The position numbers were made by a program, and so were the translations under genes. From Vibrio sp. S9_S30 (GTDB lineage Bacteria; Pseudomonadota; Gammaproteobacteria; Enterobacterales; Vibrionaceae): DNA of 64,000 nt. Below, piece after piece: positions 49,602 through 58,282 of this stretch. Numbering within the stretch: the first letter of the stretch is position 1; each line of letters begins with the position of its first letter. The stretch spans positions 62,001-126,000 of the forward strand of contig NZ_JAAUWT010000001.1 of the NCBI RefSeq assembly GCF_014694455.1, given 5' to 3'. The notes under the pieces are model-generated. The model was not told where the DNA came from. It was given only the letters and a program-made list of their open reading frames with translations, and ran no database searches.

Positions 49602-50663
49602 TTAACCTTGCGGGTCGTCACCAACGAGTACATTGAGTGTTACTTTTTCACCTTTACGAAGCACGGTCATTTCTACTTCAGTACCAGGGCGAAGCCCCGT
49701 TACGATTTCCAACACACCTTCTTTTCCGTTAACTTTTTCACCACCAATTTCAAGTATGATGTCTTTTACTCTAATCCCCGCTTTTTCTGCGGGACCTCCC
49801 ACATCCACACTCATTACTATGATTCCGCCGACGTATTCCGCCCCAAGTATTCTGGATGAGATGGAAGTGATGTCTTGGCCACTAATACCAATGTAACCAC
49901 GAATGACTCGACCATCCGCGATGATTTTTGCCATTACCCGATCAGCTAAAAAATACGGTATGGCAAATGAAATCCCATAAGTATTGGTGTTCGTTGCTTG
50001 CTGAAATGAAGCCGTATTAATACCAACTAATTCCCCTTTGGTGTTCACCAAAGCGCCACCTGAATTACCTTTGTTGATTGCCGCATCCGTTTGTATAAAG
50101 GGCTGACGACCATCTGCGCTGATAGCAAAGCGTTCTATCGCCGAAATGATACCAAAAGTGGTGGTTTGCCCTAAGTTATACGGGTTACCTATCGCAAGAA
50201 CGACGTCGCCGACTTTTTCTTGATAGTTCGGATTTAGAGGGATAACAGGTAGATTTCCCCCTTCGATACGCAAGACAGCGATGTCTGTTCTGCGATCTTT
50301 ACCGACCAGTTGAGCGGAGAAGTATCGACCATCTTGCAAGGCTACCGTTATTTCGGCAGCCTGAGCGATGACATGATAGTTCGTAATGATGTAACCTTTT
50401 TTACTTACAATGACGCCAGATCCGAGATCTTGCTTAATCCTATTCCTGTCACCATTATTTGGCTTGCTCGTATAAATGTTGACTACGGCGGGGCTCGCTC
50501 TACGTACAGCATGACTGAACGAGACTTGAAGATCTTCGATATTCGCTGGCGTGTTATTTATCGTGGCTTCTACCGCAGCCGTTCGTAGTGATGGCAATAC
50601 CGCAAGAAGTAAACCTGCAGTGATGAGTCCTATGAATGAAGAGCGTAAAAGGGTTGTCCACAT
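49602..50663 (-). CDS. degS: Outer-membrane-stress sensor protease DegS
   Basis: Inner-membrane-anchored serine protease that makes the first cut in the anti-sigma factor RseA when misfolded porins bind its PDZ domain. From the start at 50663 (MWTTLLRSSFIGL) it has 353 residues: an anchor helix (about 5-25), protease with the triad in NYHVIAQA, DIAVLRI and GNSGGAL, and a single PDZ domain (about 255-345). One PDZ and a membrane anchor separate it from DegQ. It lies downstream of degQ on the same strand. Confidence 0.96.
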   Translation of the reverse strand: MWTTLLRSSFIGLITAGLLLAVLPSLRTAAVEATINNTPANIEDLQVSFSHAVRRASPAVVNIYTSKPNNGDRNRIKQDLGSGVIVSKKGYIITNYHVIAQAAEITVALQDGRYFSAQLVGKDRRTDIAVLRIEGGNLPVIPLNPNYQEKVGDVVLAIGNPYNLGQTTTFGIISAIERFAISADGRQPFIQTDAAINKGNSGGALVNTKGELVGINTASFQQATNTNTYGISFAIPYFLADRVMAKIIADGRVIRGYIGISGQDITSISSRILGAEYVGGIIVMSVDVGGPAEKAGIRVKDIILEIGGEKVNGKEGVLEIVTGLRPGTEVEMTVLRKGEKVTLNVLVGDDPQG

Positions 50664-50796
50664 ACTATCCTCAGAGTGGGTATAAGGGGAAAACCCCATA
50701 AGAATTTGATTTGTATTAAAAGGGAAAGCATAGCACTGAATAGCTAGCGGATGCCAGTGTTGGCTATGCCAGTTGTCTGTTAGCTCAGATAGAGCA

Positions 50797-50833
50797 GGCG
50801 TAAAAAAGGAAGCAGTAAATTTGCTCCCTTTTT
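50797..50833 (-). terminator. Terminator after degQ
   Basis: On the minus strand AAAGGGAGCA pairs with TGCTTCCTTT (one G-U pair) and is followed by TTT. It separates degQ from degS. Further inverted repeats lie between it and degS: GCATAGCACTG (50728-50738) with a matching arm at 50755-50769, and GGGGAAAACCCC around 50686. Confidence 0.7.
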
Positions 50834-50915
50834 AGAAATGTTGTTTGTTAAATAATAAGTTCTATTTTAATATCAATAAGTTACTCAATAATAAGGGCTT
50901 ATCCAGCCGCAAGAA

Positions 50916-52286
50916 TTATCTTACAACGAGATAGAGCGTTCTTTCGCCTCGTTGAATATTCAGTGCAAGTACATTGGGTTTGTCTTCCAAGAGCGTTCTT
51001 AACTGCCCAAGGTTTTTAACGCGAGTACGGTTAACACCAATGATAACATCACCTTCTTTTAACTGATAAGCATCTGCAGGTGAGCCTTTTTCAACTTTGG
51101 TGACTTTCACCCCAGACAGTGGGTCGTTGCTATCTGTGTTTGATAGCTCCGCACCAGCAAGACCTTTATGCAGTTTGTTTGCACGTGTCTTATTGTCACC
51201 GGCTTCTTGCAGAGTTGCTTCAAATATTTTGTTTTTACCGTCTCGAATGACGCCAATGGTGACTTCTTTACCGGAACCTAGCGTTGCTATTTTTGCTCGA
51301 AGTTCATTAAAAGTACTGATGGATTTGCCGTTTAAAGAAACAATAACGTCACCCGCTTCCAGCCCCGCTTCATCTGCTGCGCTTTCAGGAACAACCTGGC
51401 TTACGAATGCACCTTTATTGGACTCATAGCCAAGAGCCTCAGCGAGCTCGGATGTGATTTCACTTCCTTGAATGCCGAGTAAGCCTCGCTTAACTTGACC
51501 AAACTCCAGTATTTGCCGTGTCAGGCTTTTCATCATATTGGCAGGAATTGCGAATCCAATACCAACATTACCACCGTTTGGTCCCAATATTGCTGTGTTA
51601 ATGCCAATCAGTTCACCATTTAGGTTCACCAAGGCTCCACCAGAGTTACCACTATTAATGGCGGCATCGGTTTGGATGAAGTTCTCAAAATTCTGTAAGT
51701 TTAAGCCAGAGCGTCCAAGAGCGGACACAATGCCAGAAGTCACGGTTTGACCCAATCCAAATGGATTGCCTATAGCAACGGTAAAGTCGCCAACACGCAA
51801 TTTGTCGGAATCTGCTAATGCTATCTGGGTAAGGTTTTCTGACTTCTCTAATTTGAGCAATGCCACATCCGACATTTCATCGCCTCCGATGAGCTCAGCA
51901 TCGTATTCGCGACCATCGTACAATTGGACGCGGATATCGTCGGCGCCTTTGATTACGTGATAGTTAGTGACAATGTGCCCTTTTTCAGCATCTATGATGA
52001 CGCCAGAGCCCAATCCGCGGAATGGACGTTTTTGCACTTGTTCCGTAGGAAATTCCGGACCAAAAAAGAATCGAAATGCTTCTGGAACACGTTGAGTAGC
52101 AACTTCTTTGCCTTCGACGGCAATGCTTACAACCGCTGGGGTGACTTTTTCCAGCATGGGTGCAAGGCTAGGTAACTGATCACCGCTAACCGCCACTGGC
52201 AATGCCGCGGTAGCGGGCAGTGGTGCGATGATTGAACTTAAGCTTAATGTTAATGCACTTAAAACAAGCAAAGGTTTTTTCATCAT
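50916..52286 (-). CDS. degQ: Periplasmic serine protease/chaperone DegQ
   Basis: HtrA-family periplasmic quality-control protease, 456 residues. A signal peptide ends near ATAALP (about 22-28). The triad is in TNYHVIKGA, SDVALLKLE and GNSGGALVN. Two PDZ domains follow (about 265-355 and 375-450; GLLGIQGSEITSELAEALGY and KGSPADAYQLKEGDVI). The short LA loop and location next to degS favour DegQ over DegP. AGAGGAGCC precedes the ATG. A sigma-E-like promoter lies upstream. Confidence 0.94.
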   Translation of the reverse strand: MMKKPLLVLSALTLSLSSIIAPLPATAALPVAVSGDQLPSLAPMLEKVTPAVVSIAVEGKEVATQRVPEAFRFFFGPEFPTEQVQKRPFRGLGSGVIIDAEKGHIVTNYHVIKGADDIRVQLYDGREYDAELIGGDEMSDVALLKLEKSENLTQIALADSDKLRVGDFTVAIGNPFGLGQTVTSGIVSALGRSGLNLQNFENFIQTDAAINSGNSGGALVNLNGELIGINTAILGPNGGNVGIGFAIPANMMKSLTRQILEFGQVKRGLLGIQGSEITSELAEALGYESNKGAFVSQVVPESAADEAGLEAGDVIVSLNGKSISTFNELRAKIATLGSGKEVTIGVIRDGKNKIFEATLQEAGDNKTRANKLHKGLAGAELSNTDSNDPLSGVKVTKVEKGSPADAYQLKEGDVIIGVNRTRVKNLGQLRTLLEDKPNVLALNIQRGERTLYLVVR

Positions 52287-52311
52287 AAGGCTCCTCTTTG
52301 ATAGGTGAAAA

Positions 52312-52340
52312 TTATGACTAAGTAATCTACATAAAGTTCA
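52312..52340 (-). promoter_or_regulatory. Candidate sigma-E promoter of degQ
   Basis: On the minus strand TGAACTT (52334-52340), a 16-base spacer and TCATAA (52312-52317) fit the sigma-E consensus GGAACTT-N16-TCnnA closely. The start would fall near 52306, about 20 bases before the degQ ATG. Control of an HtrA protease by sigma-E, activated through the neighbouring DegS, would be consistent with this. It is a sequence match only. Confidence 0.45.
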
Positions 52341-52357
52341 ATCATCTATTTTTCAAG

Positions 52358-52804
52358 TCATGACACTTTTGGAGAGGGTTCATCGGTAGGAGTGTTGATG
52401 ACTTCTTTCTCTTGATCTTTCAAGAGACCCGTTGCGCCGTGTGCATAATCTTTAGGTGCTTCTTGAGTGATTCCTTTAGAAATGGTTTCTTCTTCAGTAT
52501 GTTGGGCTATCTTTTTAACAAATGGATTATCTTGTTCGGGGACATTAGGCAACAGTTCTACCGAGGTTTTCGCCATATGCTGATAGAGTTTAGTATAGTC
52601 TTTTCCTAGTACATCTAACATTTCCGCTGTTTGAGCAAAGTGATCGGCAAGTTCTTGTCTTTGTTGCTCTAATTCGAATTTGGATTTCTCTAAATCTTTT
52701 TGAATAGATTTTTGTTTATTCACATCCGGTGTCATCAGTTTTGCCAGAAAGTAACCGGCAACTAATCCGATTACAATCCCAATGACAATATACATCTCAG
52801 GCAT
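52358..52804 (-). CDS. zapG: Z-ring-associated protein ZapG (YhcB, DUF1043)
   Basis: Single-pass inner-membrane protein of 148 residues linked to cell division and envelope synthesis. I use the start at 52804 (MPEMYIVIGIVIGLVAGYFL), which has AAAGGAGC six bases upstream; a longer frame adds 24 unrelated residues. Membrane helix about 4-23, then a coiled coil (about 30-75), then a polar tail. Its place next to degQ-degS and divergent from zapE is that of E. coli yhcB. Confidence 0.93.
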   Translation of the reverse strand: MPEMYIVIGIVIGLVAGYFLAKLMTPDVNKQKSIQKDLEKSKFELEQQRQELADHFAQTAEMLDVLGKDYTKLYQHMAKTSVELLPNVPEQDNPFVKKIAQHTEEETISKGITQEAPKDYAHGATGLLKDQEKEVINTPTDEPSPKVS

Positions 52805-53069
52805 AAATGCTCCTTTATCATCGTTACGGTAAGCTGTGTTTGGCTGAATTTTTGGGAATTCAATTGCAGAGACCAAGTCACCTTTGAAGCTCTATTTGTT
52901 ATTGGTGTGTTACACAGTCGAAGGGGCATGGTACTATGAGTTCAAAGTACGATAAAGAGAAAGCGTCTTATACTGAGAACAAAAAAACGACATGTCGCAA
53001 CTCTTTCAAGCCGCTATAATCGTAATAATATCAACACGATTAATGAACAATAATTAACGTAAGTTTCCA

Positions 53070-54173
53070 ATGACACCTAAGCTTAGATATCAAGAAGATA
53101 TAGAAAAAAACGGTTTTTCGGTTGATCTTGCTCAGCAACGTGCTGTTGAAAGATTGGACAATTTATATCATCAATTTCAAGACTATTTGAATACCCCAGT
53201 CGAACTCCTCTCTACTTGGCAAAAATGGATTGGGAAAAAGCCTCAAAAACCAGAACCACCAAATGGTGTGTATTTTTGGGGCGGGGTAGGGCGTGGAAAA
53301 ACGTATCTAATGGATACATTTTTTGATGCTTTGCCTACTGAGAAGAAATTGAGGGTTCATTTTCACCGCTTTATGTATCGAGTTCACTTTGAGCTAAAAG
53401 CATTAAATGACGTCGCCGATCCTCTAGAGAAGGTTGCTGATGTGCTCAAGTCTGAAGCTGACATCATTTGTTTTGATGAATTTTTTGTATCGGATATTAC
53501 CGATGCGATGATTCTAGGCACATTGATGCAGGCGTTGTTTGCGAGAAATGTCGTTCTTGTCGCCACGTCTAACATTCCACCACAAGAGCTGTATCGAAAT
53601 GGCTTGCAAAGGGCTCGCTTTTTACCCGCTATCGCGTTAATTGAAAAGCACTGCGATGTACTTAATGTCGACAGTGGTATTGATTATCGGCTTCGAACCC
53701 TTGAGCAAGCAGAAATTTTCCATTTTCCGTTAGATGATGATGCCACAATTAATTTGAATCGATATTATCGGCAGTTGGTTGGTGAGGGGCATCAAAGCGT
53801 CACTCAAATAGAAGTGAATCACAGAAAAATTGACGTCATTAATGTTCATGATGATGTGCTGATGGCAACGTTCGAGCAGCTGTGTGAATCGATGAGAAGT
53901 CAAAATGATTACATTGAAATGTCTCGAGAATATCACACCGTATTATTGAGTGGCGTGAAGCAAATGGGCAAAAATAATGACGATGCTGCGAGACGGTTTA
54001 TAGCGTTAGTCGACGAGTTTTATGAAAGGAATGTAAAACTCATTATTTCTTCGGAAGTGGCATTGGAGGAACTCTATACAGAAGGGCATTTGAACTTCGA
54101 ATTTAAACGTTGTCAGTCGCGTCTAATTGAGATGCAAAGTCATGATTATTTGGCTAAAGAACACTTACCTTAG
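53070..54173 (+). CDS. zapE: Cell division ATPase ZapE (AFG1 family)
   Basis: Cytoplasmic ATPase that associates with the Z ring in late division. The 367 residues have Walker A GGVGRGKTYLMD (about 69-80) and Walker B IICFDEFFVSDITDAM (about 130-145), followed by ATSNIPPQELYRNGLQRARF with sensor residues. It is divergent from zapG and upstream of rplM, as in E. coli. Confidence 0.96.
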   Translation: MTPKLRYQEDIEKNGFSVDLAQQRAVERLDNLYHQFQDYLNTPVELLSTWQKWIGKKPQKPEPPNGVYFWGGVGRGKTYLMDTFFDALPTEKKLRVHFHRFMYRVHFELKALNDVADPLEKVADVLKSEADIICFDEFFVSDITDAMILGTLMQALFARNVVLVATSNIPPQELYRNGLQRARFLPAIALIEKHCDVLNVDSGIDYRLRTLEQAEIFHFPLDDDATINLNRYYRQLVGEGHQSVTQIEVNHRKIDVINVHDDVLMATFEQLCESMRSQNDYIEMSREYHTVLLSGVKQMGKNNDDAARRFIALVDEFYERNVKLIISSEVALEELYTEGHLNFEFKRCQSRLIEMQSHDYLAKEHLP

Positions 54174-54212
54174 TATCAGAAAAATAGGTAATTTGCCGAT
54201 TCCCTTCCCAAA

Positions 54213-54431
54213 GAGGAAAAAAATGATCTTTTTAGAGAAAAAAAGGTGATTTTTTCCTCACTCTTCTCTATAATCCTGCGACCTACCGTTACTGCGAGCC
54301 TCTAGCTACACATAATAAGTAGCTATGCCGAGAGTTTCCAACACTCGAAGGGGTGATGCATGGAGCTTTCAGACAGTGGGAGCAAGTAATTGTTCCTTAA
54401 GTGTAAATTTTTTTAATAGGTAATTATTAGC
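54213..54431 (+). promoter_or_regulatory. rplM-rpsI promoter and structured leader
   Basis: A perfect -10, TATAAT (54269-54274), has no good -35, but A and T tracts at 54217-54256 resemble an UP element. A long inverted pair, GAGGAAAAAAAT (54213-54224) with ATTTTTTCCTC (54249-54259), lies in the same place. The leader of about 150 bases can form three hairpins: TAGCTAC/GTAGCTA (54303-54325), CGAG/CTCG (54329-54347) and GGAGCAA/TTGTTCC (54379-54396). E. coli rplM-rpsI is autoregulated by L13 at its leader, so a similar role is likely. Confidence 0.5.
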
Positions 54432-54860
54432 ATGAAAACTTTCGTTGCTAAACCAGAAACTGTAAAACGCGACTGGTATGTTGTCGATGCAGAAGGTAAA
54501 ACTCTGGGTCGTCTTGCAAGTGAAATTGCATCTCGTCTACGCGGCAAGCATAAGGCAGAATACACTCCTCACGTAGACACTGGTGATTACATCATCGTTG
54601 TTAACGCTGAGAAAGTTGCTGTTACTGGTAACAAAGCTAAAGGTAAAGTGTACTACCGTCACTCTGAGTTCCCAGGTGGTCTAAAATCTATCACTTTTGA
54701 AAAGTTGATCGATCGTAAACCTGAAATGGCTATTGAACTTGCGGTTAAAGGCATGTTACCACGTGGTCCTCTTGGCCGTGCTATGTACCGTAAGCTGAAA
54801 GTTTACGCTGGCGCTGAGCACAACCATGCTGCTCAACAACCACAAGTACTAGACATCTAA
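54432..54860 (+). CDS. rplM: 50S ribosomal protein L13
   Basis: Early-assembly large-subunit protein of 142 residues. [20 protein letters not shown] and [20 protein letters not shown] identify it. It begins the rplM-rpsI operon; in E. coli L13 is the repressor of this operon. The ATG follows TAATAGGTAATTATTAGC, where AGGT is a modest ribosome site. Confidence 0.99.
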   Translation: MKTFVAKPETVKRDWYVVDAEGKTLGRLASEIASRLRGKHKAEYTPHVDTGDYIIVVNAEKVAVTGNKAKGKVYYRHSEFPGGLKSITFEKLIDRKPEMAIELAVKGMLPRGPLGRAMYRKLKVYAGAEHNHAAQQPQVLDI

Positions 54861-54875
54861 TCGGGGATTATGAAA

Positions 54876-55268
54876 ATGGCAGAGAATCAATACTACGGCA
54901 CTGGTCGTCGCAAAAGCTCAGCAGCTCGTGTTTTCATCAAACCAGGCAGCGGTGAAATTGTAATCAACAAGCGTAGCCTTGATGTTTACTTCGGTCGTGA
55001 AACTTCTCGCATGGTTGTTCGTCAACCACTTGAGCTAGTTGAATTGACTGAGAAGCTAGACCTATACATCACTGTTTCTGGTGGTGGTATTTCTGGTCAA
55101 GCTGGCGCTATCCGTCACGGCATTACTCGTGCTCTTATGGAGTACGATGAGTCTTTACGTCCTGCGCTACGTGCAGCTGGTTACGTTACTCGCGACGCTC
55201 GTTGCGTTGAGCGTAAGAAAGTTGGTCTACGTAAAGCACGTCGTCGTCCACAATTCTCTAAGCGTTAA
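54876..55268 (+). CDS. rpsI: 30S ribosomal protein S9
   Basis: Small-subunit protein whose C-terminal tail (RRPQFSKR) reaches the P-site tRNA. I take the ATG at 54876 ([20 protein letters not shown], 130 residues): GGGGA is eight bases upstream and the family begins at MAENQYYG. An ATG two codons earlier, at 54870, is too close to that site. It follows rplM by 15 bases. Confidence 0.98.
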   Translation: MAENQYYGTGRRKSSAARVFIKPGSGEIVINKRSLDVYFGRETSRMVVRQPLELVELTEKLDLYITVSGGGISGQAGAIRHGITRALMEYDESLRPALRAAGYVTRDARCVERKKVGLRKARRRPQFSKR

Positions 55269-55321
55269 TCTTTCTCTAATCAGAAAGTTACCGCTCCAGT
55301 TTTACTGGATTGTGGGCACCA

Positions 55322-55350
55322 AAAGCTCGGTATTTATACCGGGCTTTTTG
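55322..55350 (+). terminator. Intrinsic terminator after rpsI
   Basis: An 11-bp stem (AAAGCTCGGTA with TACCGGGCTTT, one G-U pair) and 4-base loop is followed by TTG. Confidence 0.85.
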
Positions 55351-55474
55351 TTTATTTATTTCCTGAAAATTTCTTGTAACTCTTTCTTCTTACGCTACAT
55401 TTTTTTAATATCCTTATCTTTTGTGATGTAATCGCCACTTTCACTCACATTTGTTACAAAAAAGTAGTATTACC

Positions 55475-55503
55475 TTGTCAAAAAGTAGGGTTTTATTTAT
55501 CAT
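55475..55503 (+). promoter_or_regulatory. Candidate promoter of petABC
   Basis: TTGTCA (55475-55480), 17 bases, TATCAT (55498-55503). It would start near 55510, about 93 bases before petA. The 334-base gap between rpsI and petA otherwise holds only the rpsI terminator. Confidence 0.5.
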
Positions 55504-55602
55504 TTATTAGGCAAATAAGTATAAAAAACGCGTAATTTTAAGCCATGCTCTTTTGGAAGTCGGAAAATAATAAGGCACTGGGAGCAAATGGGAGAATGTT
55601 GG

Positions 55603-56196
55603 ATGAGCAATGCGCCTATAAATAACGGACGCCGGCGTTTCCTAACAGCCACAACTGCAGTTGTGGGTGCTGTTGGGAGTATCGCTGTCGCCGTTCCTTT
55701 TATTAAATCTTGGAATCCTAGCGCCAAAGCTAAGGCCGCTGGAGCTCCTGTTGAAGTTGAAATTGGGAAGCTGGAAGAAGGTCAAATGGTTCGTGTTGAA
55801 TGGCGAGGCAAGCCTGTTTGGGTGGTTCGTCGTTCAAGTTCTGTTGTTGAAGAACTTAAGGCGTTGGACGGGCAGCTTCGAGATCCGGATTCATCGGAGG
55901 AGCAGCAACCTTCTTATGCGCAAAATGCGTATCGGTCTATCAAGCCAGAGTATTTTGTCGCAGTAGGGATATGTACTCATTTAGGTTGTTCTCCAACTTA
56001 CCTGCCAGAGAGTTTTAGCGAGCAGGTGCAAGGAGTTAAATCTGGGTTCTTTTGTCCATGCCATGGTTCAAAGTTTGATATGGCGGGACGAGTATTTCAA
56101 GGAGTACCAGCTCCATTGAACTTGGTTGTTCCCAAACACACATACTTGACCGACTCTAAGATTATTATCGGGGTTGATGAAGGAGGGGAAGCCTAA
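55603..56196 (+). CDS. petA: Ubiquinol-cytochrome c reductase, Rieske iron-sulphur subunit
   Basis: High-potential 2Fe-2S subunit of the bc1 complex, 197 residues. Start at 55603 (MSNAPINNGRRRFLT) has GGGAGA upstream; an ATG at 55588 would add five residues. A Tat-type N-terminus (RRRFLTAT) leads to a membrane helix (about 14-35). Cluster ligands are in CTHLGCSPTY and CPCHGSKFD. Its TAA overlaps the petB ATG by one base (TAATG). Confidence 0.97.
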   Translation: MSNAPINNGRRRFLTATTAVVGAVGSIAVAVPFIKSWNPSAKAKAAGAPVEVEIGKLEEGQMVRVEWRGKPVWVVRRSSSVVEELKALDGQLRDPDSSEEQQPSYAQNAYRSIKPEYFVAVGICTHLGCSPTYLPESFSEQVQGVKSGFFCPCHGSKFDMAGRVFQGVPAPLNLVVPKHTYLTDSKIIIGVDEGGEA

Positions 56197-57461
56197 TGCA
56201 AGCGATACTTGATTGGGTAGAAAAACGCCTACCAGCAATGAATGCTTATAAAAAGCACCTTTCTGAATACCCCATGCCAAAGAACTTCAATTTCTGGTAT
56301 CTTTTCGGTTCTTTAGCAATGTTGGTTTTGGTTAATCAGATCTTAACGGGTATCTGGTTGACAATGAACTACGTGCCGTCTGGTGATGGTGCGTTTGCTT
56401 CTGTTGAATACATCATGCGAGATGTTGAGTATGGCTGGCTTCTTCGCTACATGCACTCAACTGGTGCGTCTGCATTTTTTGTTGTGGTTTACCTCCACAT
56501 GTTCCGTGGTCTCATTTACGGTTCTTATCAGAAGCCTCGTGAGTTACTGTGGATCTTCGGTATGTTGATCTTCCTCGTGCTTATGGCTGAAGCCTTTATG
56601 GGGTATTTACTTCCTTGGGGACAGATGTCGTATTGGGGAGCACAGGTAATTATTTCGTTGTTTGGTGCAATCCCTGTTATCGGGGATGATTTAACGCTTT
56701 GGATTCGTGGTGACTACGTTATTTCTGGTGCGACGCTCAATCGTTTCTTTGCGCTTCACGTGATTGCATTACCTATTGTATTGCTGCTTTTAGTTGTATT
56801 GCATATTTTAGCGCTGCATGAAGTGGGATCGAATAACCCTGATGGTATCGAAACCAAACTGCCGAAAGGCAGCATGGGTGAGGATTACAAGACGCAGTTC
56901 AAATTCCATGACTATTATAGTAATAAATACGACATTATTGATTCGGTACCTTTTCATCCGTATGGAACAGTAAAAGATTTAGTAGGCGTTGCAGGGTTCT
57001 TATTCCTGTTCTGCTACGTATTGTTCTTTAATCCGGAAATGGGAGGTTATTTCCTTGAGCCACCTAACTTCGAAGCAGCAAATCCGTTGAAAACACCAGA
57101 ACTGATTGCGCCAGTTTGGTACTTCACACCTTTCTACGCCATATTACGTGCTGTACCTGATAAGTTATTAGGTGTGGTTGCGATGGGGGCATCGATTGTC
57201 GTCTTGTTCCTGCTTCCATGGCTTGATCGTTGTAAAGTGCGTTCTTACCGTTATCGTAGTAAGTTCCATTTATTCAATATTATACAGTTCACTATCTGTT
57301 TTATCGTATTGGGTGTACTAGGTGCTTTACCAGCTACGCCTACTTACACACTAATGGCACAGATCTTTAGCTTGGGTTATTTCATGTTCTTTGTGTTGCT
57401 GTACTTCTACAGTAAAAATGAAGCCACGAAACCATTACCAGAGAGGGTGACGTTCAAATGA
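56196..57461 (+). CDS. petB: Cytochrome b of the bc1 complex
   Basis: Membrane subunit that carries haems bL and bH and both quinone sites, 421 residues. The haem-ligand His residues lie in helices around GWLLRYMHSTGASAFF (about 80-95), and in the fourth helix around FFALHVIALPIVLLLL. The Qo-site PEWY motif reads PVWY here (LIAPVWYFTPFYAIL, about 303-317). Eight membrane helices are expected. It overlaps petC by four bases (ATGA). Confidence 0.97.
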   Translation: MQAILDWVEKRLPAMNAYKKHLSEYPMPKNFNFWYLFGSLAMLVLVNQILTGIWLTMNYVPSGDGAFASVEYIMRDVEYGWLLRYMHSTGASAFFVVVYLHMFRGLIYGSYQKPRELLWIFGMLIFLVLMAEAFMGYLLPWGQMSYWGAQVIISLFGAIPVIGDDLTLWIRGDYVISGATLNRFFALHVIALPIVLLLLVVLHILALHEVGSNNPDGIETKLPKGSMGEDYKTQFKFHDYYSNKYDIIDSVPFHPYGTVKDLVGVAGFLFLFCYVLFFNPEMGGYFLEPPNFEAANPLKTPELIAPVWYFTPFYAILRAVPDKLLGVVAMGASIVVLFLLPWLDRCKVRSYRYRSKFHLFNIIQFTICFIVLGVLGALPATPTYTLMAQIFSLGYFMFFVLLYFYSKNEATKPLPERVTFK

Positions 57462-58195
57462 AAAAGTGGATTGTAATGCTTTTTGCTTTGATGCCGTCTT
57501 TAGTGATGGCTGCAGGTAGTAATGTACCAGTAGACAAAGCGAACAACGATTTAAGTGATAAAGCTTCTCTGCAAAATGGTGCGAAGCTGTTTATGAACTA
57601 TTGCGCGGGCTGTCATTCAACTCAGTATCAGCGCTATGAGCGAGTAGCCACAGATCTTGATATCCCTCTCGATCTTATGAAGGAATATTTGATTTTCGAT
57701 CCGGAAGTTAAAATCGGTTCTTTAATGGAAAACGCGATTCCAGATAAGCAAGCTGGTAATTGGTTTGGTGCGCCACCACCTGATTTGACCTTAGTTGCAC
57801 GAGTTCGTGGAGCGGATTGGCTATACACCTATCTTCGTTCTTTCTACGCTGATCCATCACGTCCTTTTGGAGTGAACAATGTTGTGTTTCCAAGCGTAGG
57901 CATGCCTCATGTACTTGAAGAATTGCAGGGGGTTCCAACAGCAGTGTATGAAACACGCACTGTCGATGGTCAAGAAAAGCAGGTGATTGCCCGAATCGAA
58001 ACTGACGGTCGCGGAGAGCTTAGTCCAACGGAGTATGACGATGCTGTTAGGGATTTAGTGAACTTCTTGGAGTATTCTGGTGATCCAGTCAAACTTGAGC
58101 GTCATGCCATGGGGTGGTGGGCTTTGGCATTCCTTGTCCTTCTGACAATAGTGGTAGTTTTCCTCAAGAAAGAGTATTGGCGTGATGTTCACTAA
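57458..58195 (+). CDS. petC: Cytochrome c1 of the bc1 complex
   Basis: Periplasmic haem protein that passes electrons to soluble cytochrome c, 245 residues. A signal peptide (about 1-19, ending VMAAGS), haem motif CAGCH (about 50-54, with STQYQRYERV next), a distal Met ligand probably in the second half, and a C-terminal membrane anchor (WWALAFLVLLTIVVVFL, about 222-238). It is last of petABC and its stop lies 32 bases before a terminator. Confidence 0.97.
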   Translation: MKKWIVMLFALMPSLVMAAGSNVPVDKANNDLSDKASLQNGAKLFMNYCAGCHSTQYQRYERVATDLDIPLDLMKEYLIFDPEVKIGSLMENAIPDKQAGNWFGAPPPDLTLVARVRGADWLYTYLRSFYADPSRPFGVNNVVFPSVGMPHVLEELQGVPTAVYETRTVDGQEKQVIARIETDGRGELSPTEYDDAVRDLVNFLEYSGDPVKLERHAMGWWALAFLVLLTIVVVFLKKEYWRDVH

Positions 58196-58201
58196 TCATG
58201 C

Positions 58202-58258
58202 TATAATCTATCGCTAATTTTTCTACAATGGAGACAGTTGGTCTCCATTGTTTTTTTA
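58202..58258 (+). promoter_or_regulatory. Extended -10 promoter followed at once by a terminator hairpin (petC-sspA)
   Basis: TGCTATAAT (-10 at 58202-58207) is an extended -10 element. Transcription would start near 58214. Twelve bases later comes a 10-bp perfect stem (CAATGGAGAC with GTCTCCATTG, 58226-58250) and seven T, a textbook terminator, which ends petABC but would also lie in the sspA leader. RNA from this promoter would therefore be a stub of about 45 bases unless read-through occurs. Confidence 0.6.
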
Positions 58259-58282
58259 TTTTTAAGTGTGCTGGAGGGCTCA

